A stretch of DNA of 64,000 nucleotides from Narthecium ossifragum (taxonomy: Eukaryota > Streptophyta > Magnoliopsida > Dioscoreales > Nartheciaceae), in the NCBI GenBank assembly GCA_963920575.1, contig OY986966.1:24891717-24955716 (forward strand), in the 5' to 3' direction. A program made the position numbers and the translations under genes. The notes under the pieces were generated by a model. It was given only the letters and a program-made list of their open reading frames with translations, was not told the origin of the DNA and ran no database searches. Positions 36,366 through 48,289 of this stretch are shown piece after piece. The first letter of the stretch is position 1, and each line of letters begins with the position of its first letter.

Positions 36366-37984
36366 TGATCTACGCAACTCCCGGTGGCAGGGCTTCGACG
36401 TCGATCATTCTCCGACTAACTGCTTCCATCGCGGTGTTGCCGGTGCTCTCCGATCGACATAGACCTCAGGTTTGGGAAAAAAATTCTCTTTCCTGTTATG
36501 GTTGCATACTTTTTGTTGGAATTTTGGCTATTTTTGGTGATTGCCGGTGCTCTCCGATTGAAAACAAGCAATATGCACCAAAGTTGGATTCACAGCTATG
36601 AGCAAGACCTGTTATGATTAATCTCAATGGCTAAAGTTGTTTTTGGCTGGTCCCAATCACTTAGGGCTTGAAATTAAGGATTGTTTGTCGTAGGGAAGTT
36701 TTTCTTTCTGTAAAAATCAGAATCGATTTCTTTGGTTCTGACTTGATTAATTTTTGCCATGCTACTGTTTCTGAGTCCTCTATGAAACGGCATGCATAAA
36801 TAACTTTACAGGATGTAGCATTCATAGTGTCATTAGTGATGTTTTCCTGCAGAGACACAGCAATGCATGATGTGTTTTTTTTTCTTCTTTCCTTTAACAG
36901 TGGTGAAGATGCTATTATGCCTATGGGCTTTCTAACAGGCAAAATTCAATGATCAGTGAGGTGCTTTTAAGTTAGTCAGTTATGAGGTACTTGAGAGAAA
37001 TAGGAATAGGGAGAACAGAGATGTCTTCTTATGACTCCTAGCCAATAAAGTATGGCAATCTTGGTTCATTTAATTCCAGATAGATCTTTCACCTCAAGTC
37101 TTTAGAAGTTTTCTGAAGAAAAATTCTCACAGCATACCAAATATTTTTTTATCTAATCTGCAAGATTAGATCTATCTGGGATAGTCGTGGTAGAATGTAT
37201 TTTTTTATCCAATCTGCAAGATTAAATTCCTTACAGTTTGTTGGATCATAGTGTTGGCTCTATTATTGTTCTCTCTTCTTCTCCGATCTTGAATATGCTA
37301 TGTTGACTCGAAAGTGATAATAAATGTTTTAGCTCAAAAGAAGTTCTTGATCAGTTAGATGTATTTAAGCTAATATGCTATCTATTTGATGTTTGGTGAC
37401 AATAAATGTTTTAGCTCAATAAGAAAATCCCGGAAGAAGGTTCTTAACTGTGCAATAAATCTTGTTTGATTGCAGCCTCAAGGTGGATGTGATTTCTTTC
37501 ATTGAGTTGATGGATAAATATATGAACGCGGAGAGACAATCATTGCTATGTTGAACAAGAAGATTCAAAGTCTAAAAGCTATTTTGGAGAGCTTGAATTG
37601 TAAAGAGGATGATGACATCGGTGAATTGTGTGTAACAATTGTAGTGCTTATAGTAGTCATTGTACTAATGGTGAACATGTCTTGAGTATGAATGTGTATT
37701 CCTTTTGTGTCAGTATCTTTGAATATGAACATGAAAATACCGAGGGCTTTATCAGTAGTGCTTGTAATATTTTCAATTCAAGCTTATCTTATCTTGCTTG
37801 CAGTTGGGTAGAAGTTGATTTGTATGTGTATTAAAGGTAAAACAAATAAAATTTATGAAAAATTTTGACAACATTTCCTTTGTATACTTGATATAGCATC
37901 AACTGCGTACAATTGTTTATATATTACAAAAATAGTGAGATACACCCTCACAAGCATTGAATCAAGTGCATACAATTGTTTGGT

Positions 37985-38279
37985 AATGCTAGTGTTCTCC
38001 AAACCCGAGCCAAAGGCACCATGCACTTTAATCTCATAATTCCCAAAGCCATCAATTGTTGCTGATTTTCTAGTGACATTAGCTGGGTTAATTTGTGCAA
38101 GAGAGTAATCCATGAGAGATATGAAGGACATCAGCTCTTCACGAGTCATAGTGGACTCCTGGTCGTGGTTGCCCAAGACTGCTGCCCAAGGAATCCTGGA
38201 ATCCACGGCTGGGCCAAAGGCTTGAAACAAAGATTCGGCTGCATCAATCGCTGAAGAGCCAAATATATTGTCCCCTGAT
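37985..38279 (-). pseudogene. Purple acid phosphatase gene fragment captured in element
   Basis: On the minus strand a splice-acceptor-like ATATCAG is followed by about 98 codons. They start GDNIFGSSAIDAAESLFQAF and contain the metallophosphoesterase motif AVLGNHDQES, then EELMSFISLMDYSLAQINP and IDGFGNYEIKVHGAFGSG. This is the middle of a plant purple acid phosphatase of the PAP14/16/28/29 group. The N-terminal metal ligands and the C-terminal GHxH motif are absent. After ENTSI the frame runs into unrelated sequence that carries a repeated AAACAATTGTA(T/C)GCA word. The fragment cannot be an enzyme by itself. Confidence 0.8.
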
Positions 38280-39500
38280 ATGGATGGAGGAGTAGACAAG
38301 CATTTCTGTCAAAAAAACACCATCTGGTTCCTTTTTCTTCCCCGAATTCTAAATTTTAAGAACAAGAAAGTATAGTTTGGTAAGAAAACCATTATAAGAA
38401 TAAAGAAGTTTGGAATTTAGAGACAAAGAACAAGTGGATGAATATCCTCAGGAATGCCAATCTGGGTTCAGTTTGCTAAAACAAATCACACAACTTAAGA
38501 TTAAAGAAATACCTTCTCCTGATTATGGTGAAAAAAGGTGCATATATTTCTACCAGACATTGCATCTAGGTGGTGTCCTAACCATATCTCCAATTATCTA
38601 CTCGCCCAAGAAGATATAATGATGCTAGACCATAATAAAATAAAAGCATTCTGCATACTGTTGTTGAACAACATAAAATTTTGACAGATCCTGAGTAGAA
38701 AGAACAAAAACACAGAAGTAAAAGTGTTCGGACATCCTGAATATCTCTGCTTAAATCCTCAAATTTAATCATAAAAGAATTGGCAATGATGATATAGATA
38801 AGAAAAGTAATGGCTATAGTGGTCGTAATATAAGCCATGGCATTCTAGTAGCATATTGCTCAACAAAGAATTACAGGTATCCCCATCTTTCTCGAAAATA
38901 TACCATCATAGATCTCCCTTGGCTTCATCGGAGTTCCAAAAATGTTTCAATCGTAGAGCACCAGCAATCATTAAATCGGAGAAAGGAAATCCAACAAATT
39001 TTTTCCATCAGAGGGCACCGACAATCACCAAAAATAGCCAAAAATCCAACAAAAAGCATGAAACCATAACAAGAAAGAAATTTTTTCCCCATACCTGAGG
39101 TCGATGTCGATCGGAGGGCACCGGCAGCACCACGGTGGAAGCCATTCGCAGGAGATTGATGGAGGTTCAAGCCGGACGCCGGGTGGAGGCTAGAACGATG
39201 GAGGAGCCACTTGGAGGAGGTCAAGTGGAGGAGGCGAGGTCCGGGTGGAGGAGGCGCCGGGAGGAGGTCGGGTGGAGTAGCCCGCGGCGGAGGAGAGCAC
39301 CGCCGGCGGGATGAGGAGAATGGGAGCTCGGCGGGAGAAGGAGGAGAATGGGAGAAGTGGAGGTCGGCTAGGGCAACTAAAGGTGGGTGACTGGGTAAGC
39401 TCTTCTCCACCGTCGATTTCCCAGCCACGTGTCGCCAATCCATATTAGCCACGTCAAGTTGGCTGAGAGCCAACCAAAGGACGGTTGGCTGGAAACATTT

Positions 39501-40110
39501 TTCTTGTTTTCCTTTTCGTGGTTTCCAAAAGGAACGAGCATACCAGATTGTAGTGGTTGAGTACGGAAATGAAGAGCAGTGAATTCAAGCAAAAAAACAA
39601 TCAAGGACGTTAGGTCCTTCATTGCATATTAGCTTTAAGTGAGATGTTCCTGTCATCTTTGATTGTGAAATCACGAAGGTTTCAAAATAATTCATATGAG
39701 CACATATGCGAGGTTCATTGAGGTTTTCTCCATGTTTTAATTCATGGCCCCACAATCATGTATGCAAAACATTTCTCTTATTTCATTCATGCCCATGCTT
39801 TAGTTGTGAAGTCTGTAACTATAGGGTGGGTTGGCTATAAAGGCAGGCTACATGTGGGCTAGCATATGCTCTTTCAATTATTCACACATAAGCCTTTTAT
39901 GACCCGCGTCATATAACTTTTCATGTCATTAATCCCCCTCCCAACAAAAAAAAAAGAAAAGAAAAAGAAAAATATGTAGTAATGTGCAGTACATGAAGTC
40001 AGGATAAGATCAGCAAGCATAAAAGAACATGATTGTGAGCGACCCCATCTGTGAGTACGGTGCGTGGCGTATGAAGGTTCTTCTGTTTGGCGACTGGCAT
40101 CTGTTTCAAA
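39501..40110. other. Spacer between inverted-repeat element and hAT MITE
   Basis: No gene is recognised. An A-rich tract with AAAAAAAAAGAAAAGAAAAA lies near 39945-39970. Confidence 0.4.
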
Positions 40111-40663
40111 TAGAGATCGCAAAATTGACCATCCCGCTGGATAACCGACCCGATCCGTATCAATGGGGACGGATATGATATAAATTTTTTACCCATGGAT
40201 ACGGGTATGGTTTACAAATTTAAAATCCGCGCAGGTACGGGACGGATTATGGTATTGGGTAATATCCGCCCCGCTATCCACCCCGCCCCGCATATCCGCC
40301 CCGCCCCGCCACTAAATATTGGTTTGGTTGATTTTAGAGAGTCTATTTTTGTAATAATACTTTAATAAAGACTAATTGTTGATGACTGTTTGATGGATCT
40401 AGATTTTAGAGACCGAATGTTGATGATAGTTTGGTGGATTTAGATTTAGATTTTAGAGACTTAATGCTAATTGAATGGTTTTTTTTTAGGTTTTGCGGAT
40501 AACCGTGGATTGCGGGTAATATCCGAGTACCCGCATGGATGGTTATGGTCCGCGATCCCCATTATCCACGCGGGGACGGGGCGGTGCAGGTATGGGCGGA
40601 GGAGTGCAGGGACGGGGACGGATATTCCAATATCCGCCCCGATCTGCCCCATTGCCATCACTA
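40111..40663. mobile_element. hAT-type MITE rich in CCCCGCCCCG
   Basis: The left end TAGAGATCGCAA and the right end, read inward, TAGTGATGGCAATGGGGC are inverted repeats of the Ac-like TAGNGATNGCAA type. The flanks GTTTCAAA (40103-40110) and CTTTCAAA (40664-40671) match at 7 of 8 bases, as expected for an ageing 8-bp hAT duplication. The interior has inverted blocks of GGATATCCGCCCCG-like and ACCCGCATGG-like words and no transposase. Confidence 0.8.
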
Positions 40664-40671
40664 CTTTCAAA

Positions 40672-41840
40672 ACATCTCTTTTGTTCACATGCCATATGAG
40701 TACTAACTCGGTGGCGGATGGTTTTGCATTCTCAGCGTGGATGACCCATTTGGGTCATGACTCCTTGTTCCCTGAAAAAATAGAGAACACAATAGGATGC
40801 GTTCAGGATGGCGCGCGTGGTCGCTAGGCACGTGAGGTGTATCAATCGTAGCACATGGATAAGATCAGAAGGATGATGGGTTCTGTCGTGCCTCAATTAA
40901 GAGGTCTTTTGGAAGTTCTAGATTTAAATCTATGTAATGGTTGCAACTACTCCTATGGGAGATTGAAGACTACTCTTAGTTCTAGACTGATTAATGGCTA
41001 CTCCTATTCCTATGTAGAGTAAGGTTATGCTACTCCTAGATGGTAAGAGTGTTGGTTATGCTACTCCTAGGTAGAAGAAGAAGGGCTATACTACTCTTAG
41101 GTAGTAGAAACAGTAAGAAAAAGAGATTTCATTAATGGGTTGTGTGTTCATGTTACAATTCTCTTCTTCCATCAAATATTTATACAACCTCTCAAGCGAG
41201 TAACTTCCCATAATCCCATGACCTTTGACAATTGCTCTTCACGTTGCCCCCATAATCTCCTATGATTTTCTCCATGACTTCTAGTGATTGACCTCTTTGA
41301 TCAGTGATCATTCCACATTGTGCTAATTTTAACCACCTTTTTGACCCTGAAAATCCGCTAATTTTTAGCGGTAGCACTCCTGAGAGTTGTCTTTGTTGTA
41401 TCCAGCCTCCGGGCGTAACTAAAGAAAGAAAGAGGGAAGAAGTCAGGATAAGAATCATATCTCCTAAAGTACGCCCGATTTCTTTCTGTTTCTATCTACA
41501 GCATCCATCAGGGAACTATAGAATATATCTTACACTCCTATCAATTCCTTGCTCTCTCTAGCTAGCAAACTAGCCACTATTATAAGAATCTTAACAGGTG
41601 ATGACCAATAGTTAAAGGCAAAGAATCCAACTTAAAGTCCAAAGGAAGTTTTGCTTGCAAGCAAGCTTTCGTTTACTGTGGTATTCCCACGCAACCCTCC
41701 TCCCCTCTAAAAGCAAGACTCCCACATGCATCAACATGCAAAATCCCCTCCAATAGAGCTGTATCACCCAACAAATCTAGGGTTTGGAGTAGTCCCGGCA
41801 CCATATATCCTTCCTCTTTCTAGCTAGGTACTCTCCAGTC
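40672..41840. other. Spacer upstream of the small uncharacterised gene
   Basis: Between about 40950 and 41105 the word CTACTCCTAGGTAG (with variants) is repeated several times, interspersed with GGTTATGCTACTCCTA; this may be part of a degenerate transposon. Just upstream of the next gene, ACCATATATCC near 41800 is a possible TATA box. Nothing else is recognised. Confidence 0.4.
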
Positions 41841-42419
41841 ATGGATCAGCAGAAGGATGAGCAAGCGAAGCGGCCGGCCATCTTCGGCGTCTGCCGTAAG
41901 TTCTTCAGCTTCTTCATGAAGCACCTCGCCTTCCACAGCGCCAAACCAGTGATTCTAGGGACTTCTAACCCTAAACCTCCTACTGGAGGAGTTAATGGCG
42001 AAAGTACAGTCATTCAAGTGATTGACATAGTCGTAGAAGGTGGCGAGACCAAAGAGGAGACTGCTGCCGCGGCCATTGGAGTAGACCAGGAAATGGATCA
42101 GAAGAGCTCTGCAGTCAGCTTCATTGGGGAGGGGTCGAAGGGCAAGGCGAAGGCGAAGGCGAGGAAGAGGCCGCCGATGAGACGAAAGGAGCCACCTTCT
42201 GCACAGGAAGTGGAGGACGAGGTGGCGAAGAAGAAGGATGGCGGCGGCGCCGGCGACACGACCGCCGGTCCTGACAAGGTTGTGAGGCCTCTGCAACCAG
42301 TACTTCCAAGGCTGTCTGCCAACATTGATGAGAAGTCCGATGCCTTCATCCAGAGCAAGAAGGAGTCCCTCAGGACTGGGTCCAAACTACAACCAATTAT
42401 ATCTTCCAGCAAATCCTAG
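41841..42419 (+). CDS. Uncharacterised plant-specific small protein
   Basis: A single-exon frame of 192 residues with an early ATG in a good context (CAGTCATGGATC). The N-terminus MDQQKDEQAKRPAIFGVCRK leads into an aromatic, basic segment, KFFSFFMKHLAFHSAKPVI. The middle is acidic and Ala/Gly-rich, then strongly basic (KGKAKAKARKRPPMRRK), which could be a nuclear localisation signal. Near the C-terminus, LSANIDEKSDAFIQSKKESL resembles the short 'I(D/N)EK(A/S)(D/E)AFI' motif at the end of many uncharacterised plant proteins. The codon bias and a plausible promoter favour a real gene. No function can be assigned. There is no signal peptide or clear membrane span. Confidence 0.7.
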   Translation: MDQQKDEQAKRPAIFGVCRKFFSFFMKHLAFHSAKPVILGTSNPKPPTGGVNGESTVIQVIDIVVEGGETKEETAAAAIGVDQEMDQKSSAVSFIGEGSKGKAKAKARKRPPMRRKEPPSAQEVEDEVAKKKDGGGAGDTTAGPDKVVRPLQPVLPRLSANIDEKSDAFIQSKKESLRTGSKLQPIISSSKS

Positions 42420-42748
42420 ACAATTAAGTCTCATTAATTACTGAGTGTATAATTTCGTTTAATTAGTCTGGGTTGATGTAATTATAAAAATAATAATTAA
42501 GCTAATCGTCATGATAAAATCATTATTGGGTTTTTACTTGAAATTTCATGAAAAAACCGATAGCTCGAATATGATTTGAATGATTGAATACAGCAGCTCG
42601 AATATGATTTGAATGATTGAATACAGCTCCTCTAACTTCTTGTCAAGTGTTTTTTGTGACAATTGGTGATTTAATTAACATGGGTCTCTTGCCATGGATT
42701 TATTAACTAACTTTTGGTATACCATGAAATTTATTGTTGCGTTCTTTA

Positions 42749-42992
42749 GACTCCGTTTGGTACGGGAATAAATTTCAGGAATAATCATTAAGCCGGATTA
42801 AGGGAGGAATATTTCGGAATCCACTATTTATTCCACCCCTTAACCTCAAACAATATTTTCCTTATTCCAAGTAATTATTACAAAGTTATTCCCATTCTTC
42901 ACCCTACTTTTCCCTTATTTCAAGTAATCATTACAAAGTTATTCCCAAAATATAGAATAAAATCCCTTAAACCCCCGTGCCAAACGAAACCT
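42749..42992. mobile_element. MITE with CCGTTTGG-type ends
   Basis: The left end GACTCCGTTTGGTACGGG and the right end, read inward, GAGGTTTCGTTTGGCACGGG are inverted repeats resembling Harbinger-type MITEs. The interior repeats AAGTAAT(T/C)ATTACAAAGTTA. No matching target duplication was confirmed. Confidence 0.6.
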
Positions 42993-43900
42993 CAGTGATG
43001 TCATAAGATTACCGTAGAAAAACTTTAACATTGTTTGGCTATTATCCATGTTAATTTTTTGCTGATGGCCCGAGAAGCTTAAGCTAATCAAAACTGATAA
43101 ATGAAATAACCAATTATAAATCACCAATTTTTTCAAAAAACTCAGGCTGACAGTATATTGTGAGTCAATACAGCTCGGTGTTTGGGTCGAAGTCTGACGT
43201 GCGGTAGAAAAACCGAAATTTTAAGCTAGAATTATAAAACGAGTCAAACATGAACAAAAGCCTGATTTGCACTTTTGGGCCCTGTGCCAGTGCCAAATTA
43301 ACCTTATATGGAACAGTTTCGGTTAACCTAGTGAACAAAAAACTATGACCAACTTTCGAACCCTAGACCACCTACGGGTCAACACAGTCATCTAACCAGA
43401 CAAACTATAGGGAGTTTGTTAAAATTTTATATTAGCAATAACTAAAAACTGTACCATGGGCACAGGTGAGTACTAGTGCAAAATATATGGAGTAATCTTG
43501 TCCCATACGAGGCCCTGAAGCTGCCACCCAAAGACATTTGATATTAGCGCGCCCATTAATAAGTCACTCAAGTATCCATTCTTTTGAATCTGATTCTATG
43601 ATAGGAGTGGGCTTTATCATACAAAAGTTAGCCTGCTCCGTGAGCTAGTTGACCTTTTGTTTTCAATTTGAAGATTGGTTGCGGCACTCTCCAATGCTGT
43701 CTTTGTACACATCCCCGTGAGATTAGTTCCGTGACGGATGATCTAGCTGTCGTTGCATGGGCGAGTTTGTCGGGGCTAGTCTCTGAGTTATTGTAACATC
43801 CTTTCGACTTAGCTAAGCAAAATAATAATAATAATAATAATAAAAAATTTCCATTCTTTTGAGCCTTTAACACAATACTACAGTGTAAGCTTCAAACATT
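42993..43900. other. Spacer upstream of RRP4
   Basis: No gene is recognised. An (AAT)n microsatellite lies at about 43821-43844. Confidence 0.4.
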
Positions 43901-44010
43901 GGTTTTGGGCCCCTACGTACGTAAGACCTTGGGCCCCACCCATAAGGGCACCCATGGGGAGACTGAGGCCCTAGGCGACGGGCCGACGGCCATTGGCTAT
44001 TGGGCCGGGC
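43901..44010 (+). promoter_or_regulatory. Cluster of TGGGCC (site II-like) motifs in RRP4 promoter
   Basis: TTGGGCC or TTTGGGCC occurs near 43904, 43930 and 44001, with inverted GGGCC/GGCCC words between them. This lies within 300 bases of the RRP4 start. Site II elements drive cell-cycle and ribosome-biogenesis genes in plants, which suits an exosome subunit. The role is inferred from motif and position. Confidence 0.5.
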
Positions 44011-44194
44011 CTGCCATGTCAACAAGCGGAATCGTTATCCTCCAACTCAACGAGTCGGACTCGGTCGAGCTGGTTCGCCTCACGCTCGAGCCGAACTAGA
44101 GCCGGATCAAGGCTCATTTGGAGCCCTAGTTCTCAAGGGTTTAAGAGAGAGACAGAGAGACAGAGATACCAGAGATACCAGAGAGACCAGAGAA

Positions 44195-47100
44195 ATGAGA
44201 GGGTTCCAGCTATCTCTGAACCAAACCCAGAGGGTTCGTCTGCGGTCGGCTCTCCGGCAGCTGCAAGATCTCCACAAGGGCGGAAGCGCTGCCTCCGCCA
44301 CCGTCACCGTCGCCGACACCATCCCTGTAGACCAGGAGGACGGCGTTCTCAAGTAACACTTCTTAAACCCTACTCCTTTATCTTTGCTATGAGTGCTCTT
44401 GGGTGTTTCGTCAGACCTTTTAGTTTCTTGTTTCAAGATTGCTCTTTGGGGCTTTTGATTGTTGTTTCTTGATGCGATGCGATGCGATGTAGGGGGCATG
44501 GAACGATCGAGCTCGATGGGCGAGTGGTGGCTACCACTTGCGGAGTGGTGGAGCGGGTGAACAAGCTGGTGTATGTCCGTACTCTCAGAGCTAGGTACGT
44601 ACTCTCATATCGTTGCTAACTATTATCTCGACTTCTCTTTCGATAGCTGGTCTCAGTTGAATATGGGTAACATGTGCCCTAATTGGTTCGTGAGTTTGAG
44701 GTAGATTACACAACGGATGGTTTTCCTTAGACAACAGCTTGAAGCAAATGAAAAATTGATATATTTGGCCTTCAATTATAAAGCTGTCATTTTGGTAACA
44801 GGGTATATCTAGGTTTTGCGACATTTTGGTGTCAATTCCCTTAAAAAAAAGGCTTCTTTTTCATCTGTTTGCTAGTTACGCTTGTTTTCTATACATGTAT
44901 GTTATCAAGGTATTGGTTTGGAATCCATTTGGAGACCCTTGAGAGTTAGGCTCCTTCCAGTATGTTTTGGTAGTAAAGATTATGTTGTTCAGGCGCAACC
45001 TTTCGAATTTGATAGTTTAAATGCCAAATAGCTACTAGTGGCTCATGGAAAGAAAATCTATTATTTTCTCTCTGCTGAACATTATTTTAGAGATTGCTCA
45101 ACCATTTATATGTCTAGGTTCTGTATTTTAGGTATTCTGCTGATTAGCTGCTCTAGTTGTCGATGATTTTGATGAAACTGGGGCTCTTTTATTGCAGGTA
45201 CAAGCCAGAGATAGGAGACATTATCGTTGGCCGTGTTATTGAGGTTTTCTTTTATAACATTCCACAAGCATGTCAACTCATTTGCAATGATGCATGTAAT
45301 TTAGTTCAAAACATGCAATAAACGAATGGGAGACAGTATAATTGGAAGATGGATGATGAAATGCATCTATTTTCCTCTATTGAAAGTGTAAATGGAGTCT
45401 ATGTGTTCCTTATGTTACTTTCTACTTTTGTTCTTTTTAGAACAGACTCAGTGGCTTAACTCATTTGATATCCATAGGTTGCTCCAAATCGCTGGAGATT
45501 GGAGATAAATTTCAGCCAAGATGCAGTGTTGATGCTTTCTTCTATGAACCTCCCTGATGGCATCCAGGTCTCACTTTCTGTTTCCAACTCTTATCTCCTA
45601 AACTTGAATGTTATTCTACTTGCTCTTGATGACAAGAGAGTATATATTGTTATCTCTATGTAATCCATGAATCGAGGGGTGCTTAGTGAGTATGTTTTCT
45701 CTATGTGAAGTTTAGATGCAAAGAAGACTGTCTTGGATATGGAGGTTTCTTAGTGGGTAAAAGAAAGGTTTTTCTGTGACATTCTAATGCAGAATAACTT
45801 ATATTGTATGCTGGGGTTTCTTTTTCACAAGTAGCTGATAGCTACTTAGACAATTTCCTACTCATAAAGGAGTCCTTTTGTAGCTTATTTCCTTGATTCT
45901 TAGGCAGACATGATCATATCATACTGATCTTGGGTACCTGACCTTTTATGTCCTCTAGTTCTCTCTCACCAAGCCACTTGGTATTCTTATTAGATGACCA
46001 AATTTCAGCTTCGTTTTGTACAAACTTTGCACTTACCTAATAGTTGTGCCTGTGTATTTCGGATTAGTTAGATTTGTAAATATAAGATTTTGTTGAAGAT
46101 CAAATTCTTAAGGTCCTGTATTTTTATTTTCAGCTATAATGTTTCTGCCTTTCCAGTTACTATGTTCATGTTGTACGTTTTTACATTTAATTGTCTTCTA
46201 GAAAATGGCATGCTGATAAAGTAGCTTATTTTTGTGCTAGGAAGTCTGGGTTAAGTATGTTTTTGTCACAAGAGTACTTTATAATTCATTCTCGCCTGGT
46301 TCTCTTGACAAATAGACAAAAATAGGTACATTTTTGTCAGGGTAGTGATGTCTAAGAAACTTGATTTTATCATAACTAATTGGTACTTTCTAACCTACAC
46401 CTTTGATATTCACATTCTTATTGCATTTCTAAGTCAATTACTAACAGTTCAGATTTGATTTGCATAAATCCCGATGAACAATATCCCCCCCCCCCCCCCC
46501 CTCCCTCCTACATGTTGTGTCATGAAAATAGCATAATTTATTAAATGTTTGCTATTTTACACATGTTCTAATGTTATTTTCCTTTAACAAAATGTCATTA
46601 CATTTTTGTTTGCTCTCGAAATGTTTGTTAGCTATATGACTTGTCTTTGTTCTGTCTTTTCATTGGATTTGTATCTGCTAGAGAAGGAGAACTGCTATAG
46701 ATGAACTCAATATGCGCAGCATCTTTGAGGAAGGTGACGTGGTTTGTGTAAGTCCGCTGATCTATGGTTTCTTATGCAATTAGATATGCGGGCTTTGTTT
46801 CTATACAAACAAAATAGTTGTTCTAGTGTACAAGGTTAGTACAAAATTCGTTTGTAAGGTATATCATTACAGTTGCATCCCTGACTTGGGGGAACCGATG
46901 GCTGATATTTAATATCCTAAGGTATATTAAATCTGAGATTTCTGCCAACGTCCTTGAGTTCATCATTAGGTAGATGGCCCAGTGATGTTTGCCTAAACTT
47001 TTCCACTGATGATCCTTAAGAAGCTGATACCGTTCTTTGCATTACTTGCTTAAAGTGCCATGTAGCTTATTTTTGCTGTCTAGGGTAGTATGAGACCTAT

Positions 47101-47834
47101 CACCATGATGGTAGAATGACCTTTTGATTTTGTAAGAGTATCGATCAAGATTATAAAACTAAGCAGTTATGATCCCAGCTGATCACTTACTTTTCAGGCT
47201 GAAGTTCGTGGATTCCAGCATGATGGAAGTTTACACCTGCAAGCAAGAAGCCAGAAGTATGGAAAGGTATCTCCTATACTTTATATCTTGCTTTGGGGTA
47301 CAACTGTACAGGATGGTGATTAATTGCCGTATATTGGCTCTACTATGTGATAATCTGGTCAGTTCCCTTTTGCAGCTTGAGAAGGGGCAATTGCTAACAG
47401 CATCTGCATATCTAGTGAAGCGAAGGAAACAACATTTCCATCATCTTGAGCAGTATGGAGTGGACTTGATTCTTGGATGCAATGGGTTCATTTGGGTGGG
47501 CGAACATGTTGAAACTGGGGAAAACGAGATGATGGAGGATGAAGAGAAGGTGTTGGAAGGAGACAAGAAGCCAAACATGAGATTTTTGAGTGTCAAAGAG
47601 GAAGAGCAAACTTTTACGCCCTTGGAAACAAGAAGGCACATATGCCGCCTTGCCAATGCAATCCGTTTGTTATCATCCCTGGGATTCACCCTATCTGTTG
47701 AGGCAATCATTGATACTGCAGAGGCCAGCACCTCTTTGAATCTGGATATAAATGACATGCTAGGAGCCGAGTTCTATGTTCAGACAGTGGAAAGAGAGGT
47801 CCAGCGGAGGGCTTCTTTGATAAAGAAGAAATGA
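44195..47834 (+). CDS. RRP4: Exosome complex RNA-binding subunit RRP4
   Basis: Seven exons join in frame: 44195-44352, 44493-44594, 45198-45243, 45478-45567, 46682-46747, 47198-47266 and 47376-47834. They give 329 residues, the expected RRP4 length. After a variable N-terminus comes the conserved N-terminal domain (GHGTIELDGRVVATTCG). The S1 RNA-binding domain follows (about residues 87-165; GDIIVGRVIEVAPNRWRLEI ... GFQHDGSLHLQARS). The KH-type domain has the atypical GxNG loop in LILGCNGFIWVG. RRP4 is a cap subunit of the 3'-5' RNA exosome in nucleus and cytoplasm, acting in rRNA processing and mRNA decay (family knowledge). The 5' UTR contains an AGAGACAGAGA microsatellite just before the ATG. 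Intron 4 contains an 18-base poly-C run near 46485. No lesion is seen. Confidence 0.95.
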
Positions 47835-47836
47835 TA

Positions 47837-48020
47837 AGATTTGATTTTTCTTATAGCATAGAGGATGAGATTGGATGTTAAATGATGAGAAAGTCTAATC
47901 GCAGAAAATCAGATGGAAGTCTACTGAGAGATTTGATTTTCTTATAGCATAGAGGATGAGATTGGATGTTAAATGATGAGAAAGTCTAATCGCAGAAAAT
48001 CAGATGGAATTCTACTGAGA
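47837..48020. repeat. Tandem duplication of ~92 bp in RRP4 3' UTR
   Basis: Two nearly identical copies meet at about 47928/47929. Each runs from AGATTTGATTTT through AGCATAGAGGATGAGATTGG to GATGGAA(G/T)TCTACTGAG. The first copy begins three bases after the RRP4 stop codon. The duplication is very recent: a few substitutions plus one T indel. Confidence 0.9.
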
Positions 48021-48289
48021 GGTTTCTTCGACATCTGTAGTTTTAAGATTTGTTGGCATTGTTGTCCAGTGATTGGCACAGATAAACAGATGTAGCAGGA
48101 AAGCTGAAGCACAGTTCCCTGGGTCTATAGATAGATGCTCAACTTCTGGGTCATGTTTTGGATCATTGGTAGTTGAGGATCAGGTTTTTCTGATTCGTAA
48201 CATTGTAAATCTTTATGCCAGTTGGTACTGGGACAGTATTCTGTTTAAATGTTTGCTTAATACTGTCCCTTGAGATCTTGATCTCGATG

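Larger units (their letters stand above)
35640..39500. mobile_element. Long-inverted-repeat (foldback/Pack-MULE-like) element with captured gene fragment
   Basis: The two ends of this ~3.9-kb block are inverted copies. The outer word CAGCCAACTTGACGTGG (near 35648) recurs inverted near 39450-39467. The left segment at about 36405-36565 (TGCCGGTGCTCTCCGATCGA, GACCTCAGGT, GGCTATTTTTGGTGATTG) matches the inverted right segment at about 38990-39150. The CT-rich block TCTCCTCCGCCGCGGGCTAC is shared too. Long TIRs around a captured host-gene fragment suit a Mutator-like Pack-MULE or foldback element. The exact ends and a 9-bp target duplication were not found, so the class is inference. Confidence 0.65.

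Noticed and set aside
35860..36601. Long Pro/Ser- and Arg/Gly/Glu-rich frames on both strands
   Set aside because: They are produced by the CT-rich minisatellite in the inverted-repeat arm. Every frame stays open because the repeat lacks stop codons, and there is no domain or codon signal.
37460..37640. Possible second captured exon (a short frame with KVDVISFIELMDKYMNAER)
   Set aside because: An acceptor-like TTGCAG precedes it, but the frame closes after about 25 codons and matches no family I recognise.
42745..42995. TTA/TAA duplication at the 42.7-kb MITE
   Set aside because: The left flank ends in TTTA but the right flank is AGTG; no matching 3-bp repeat could be confirmed at the chosen ends.
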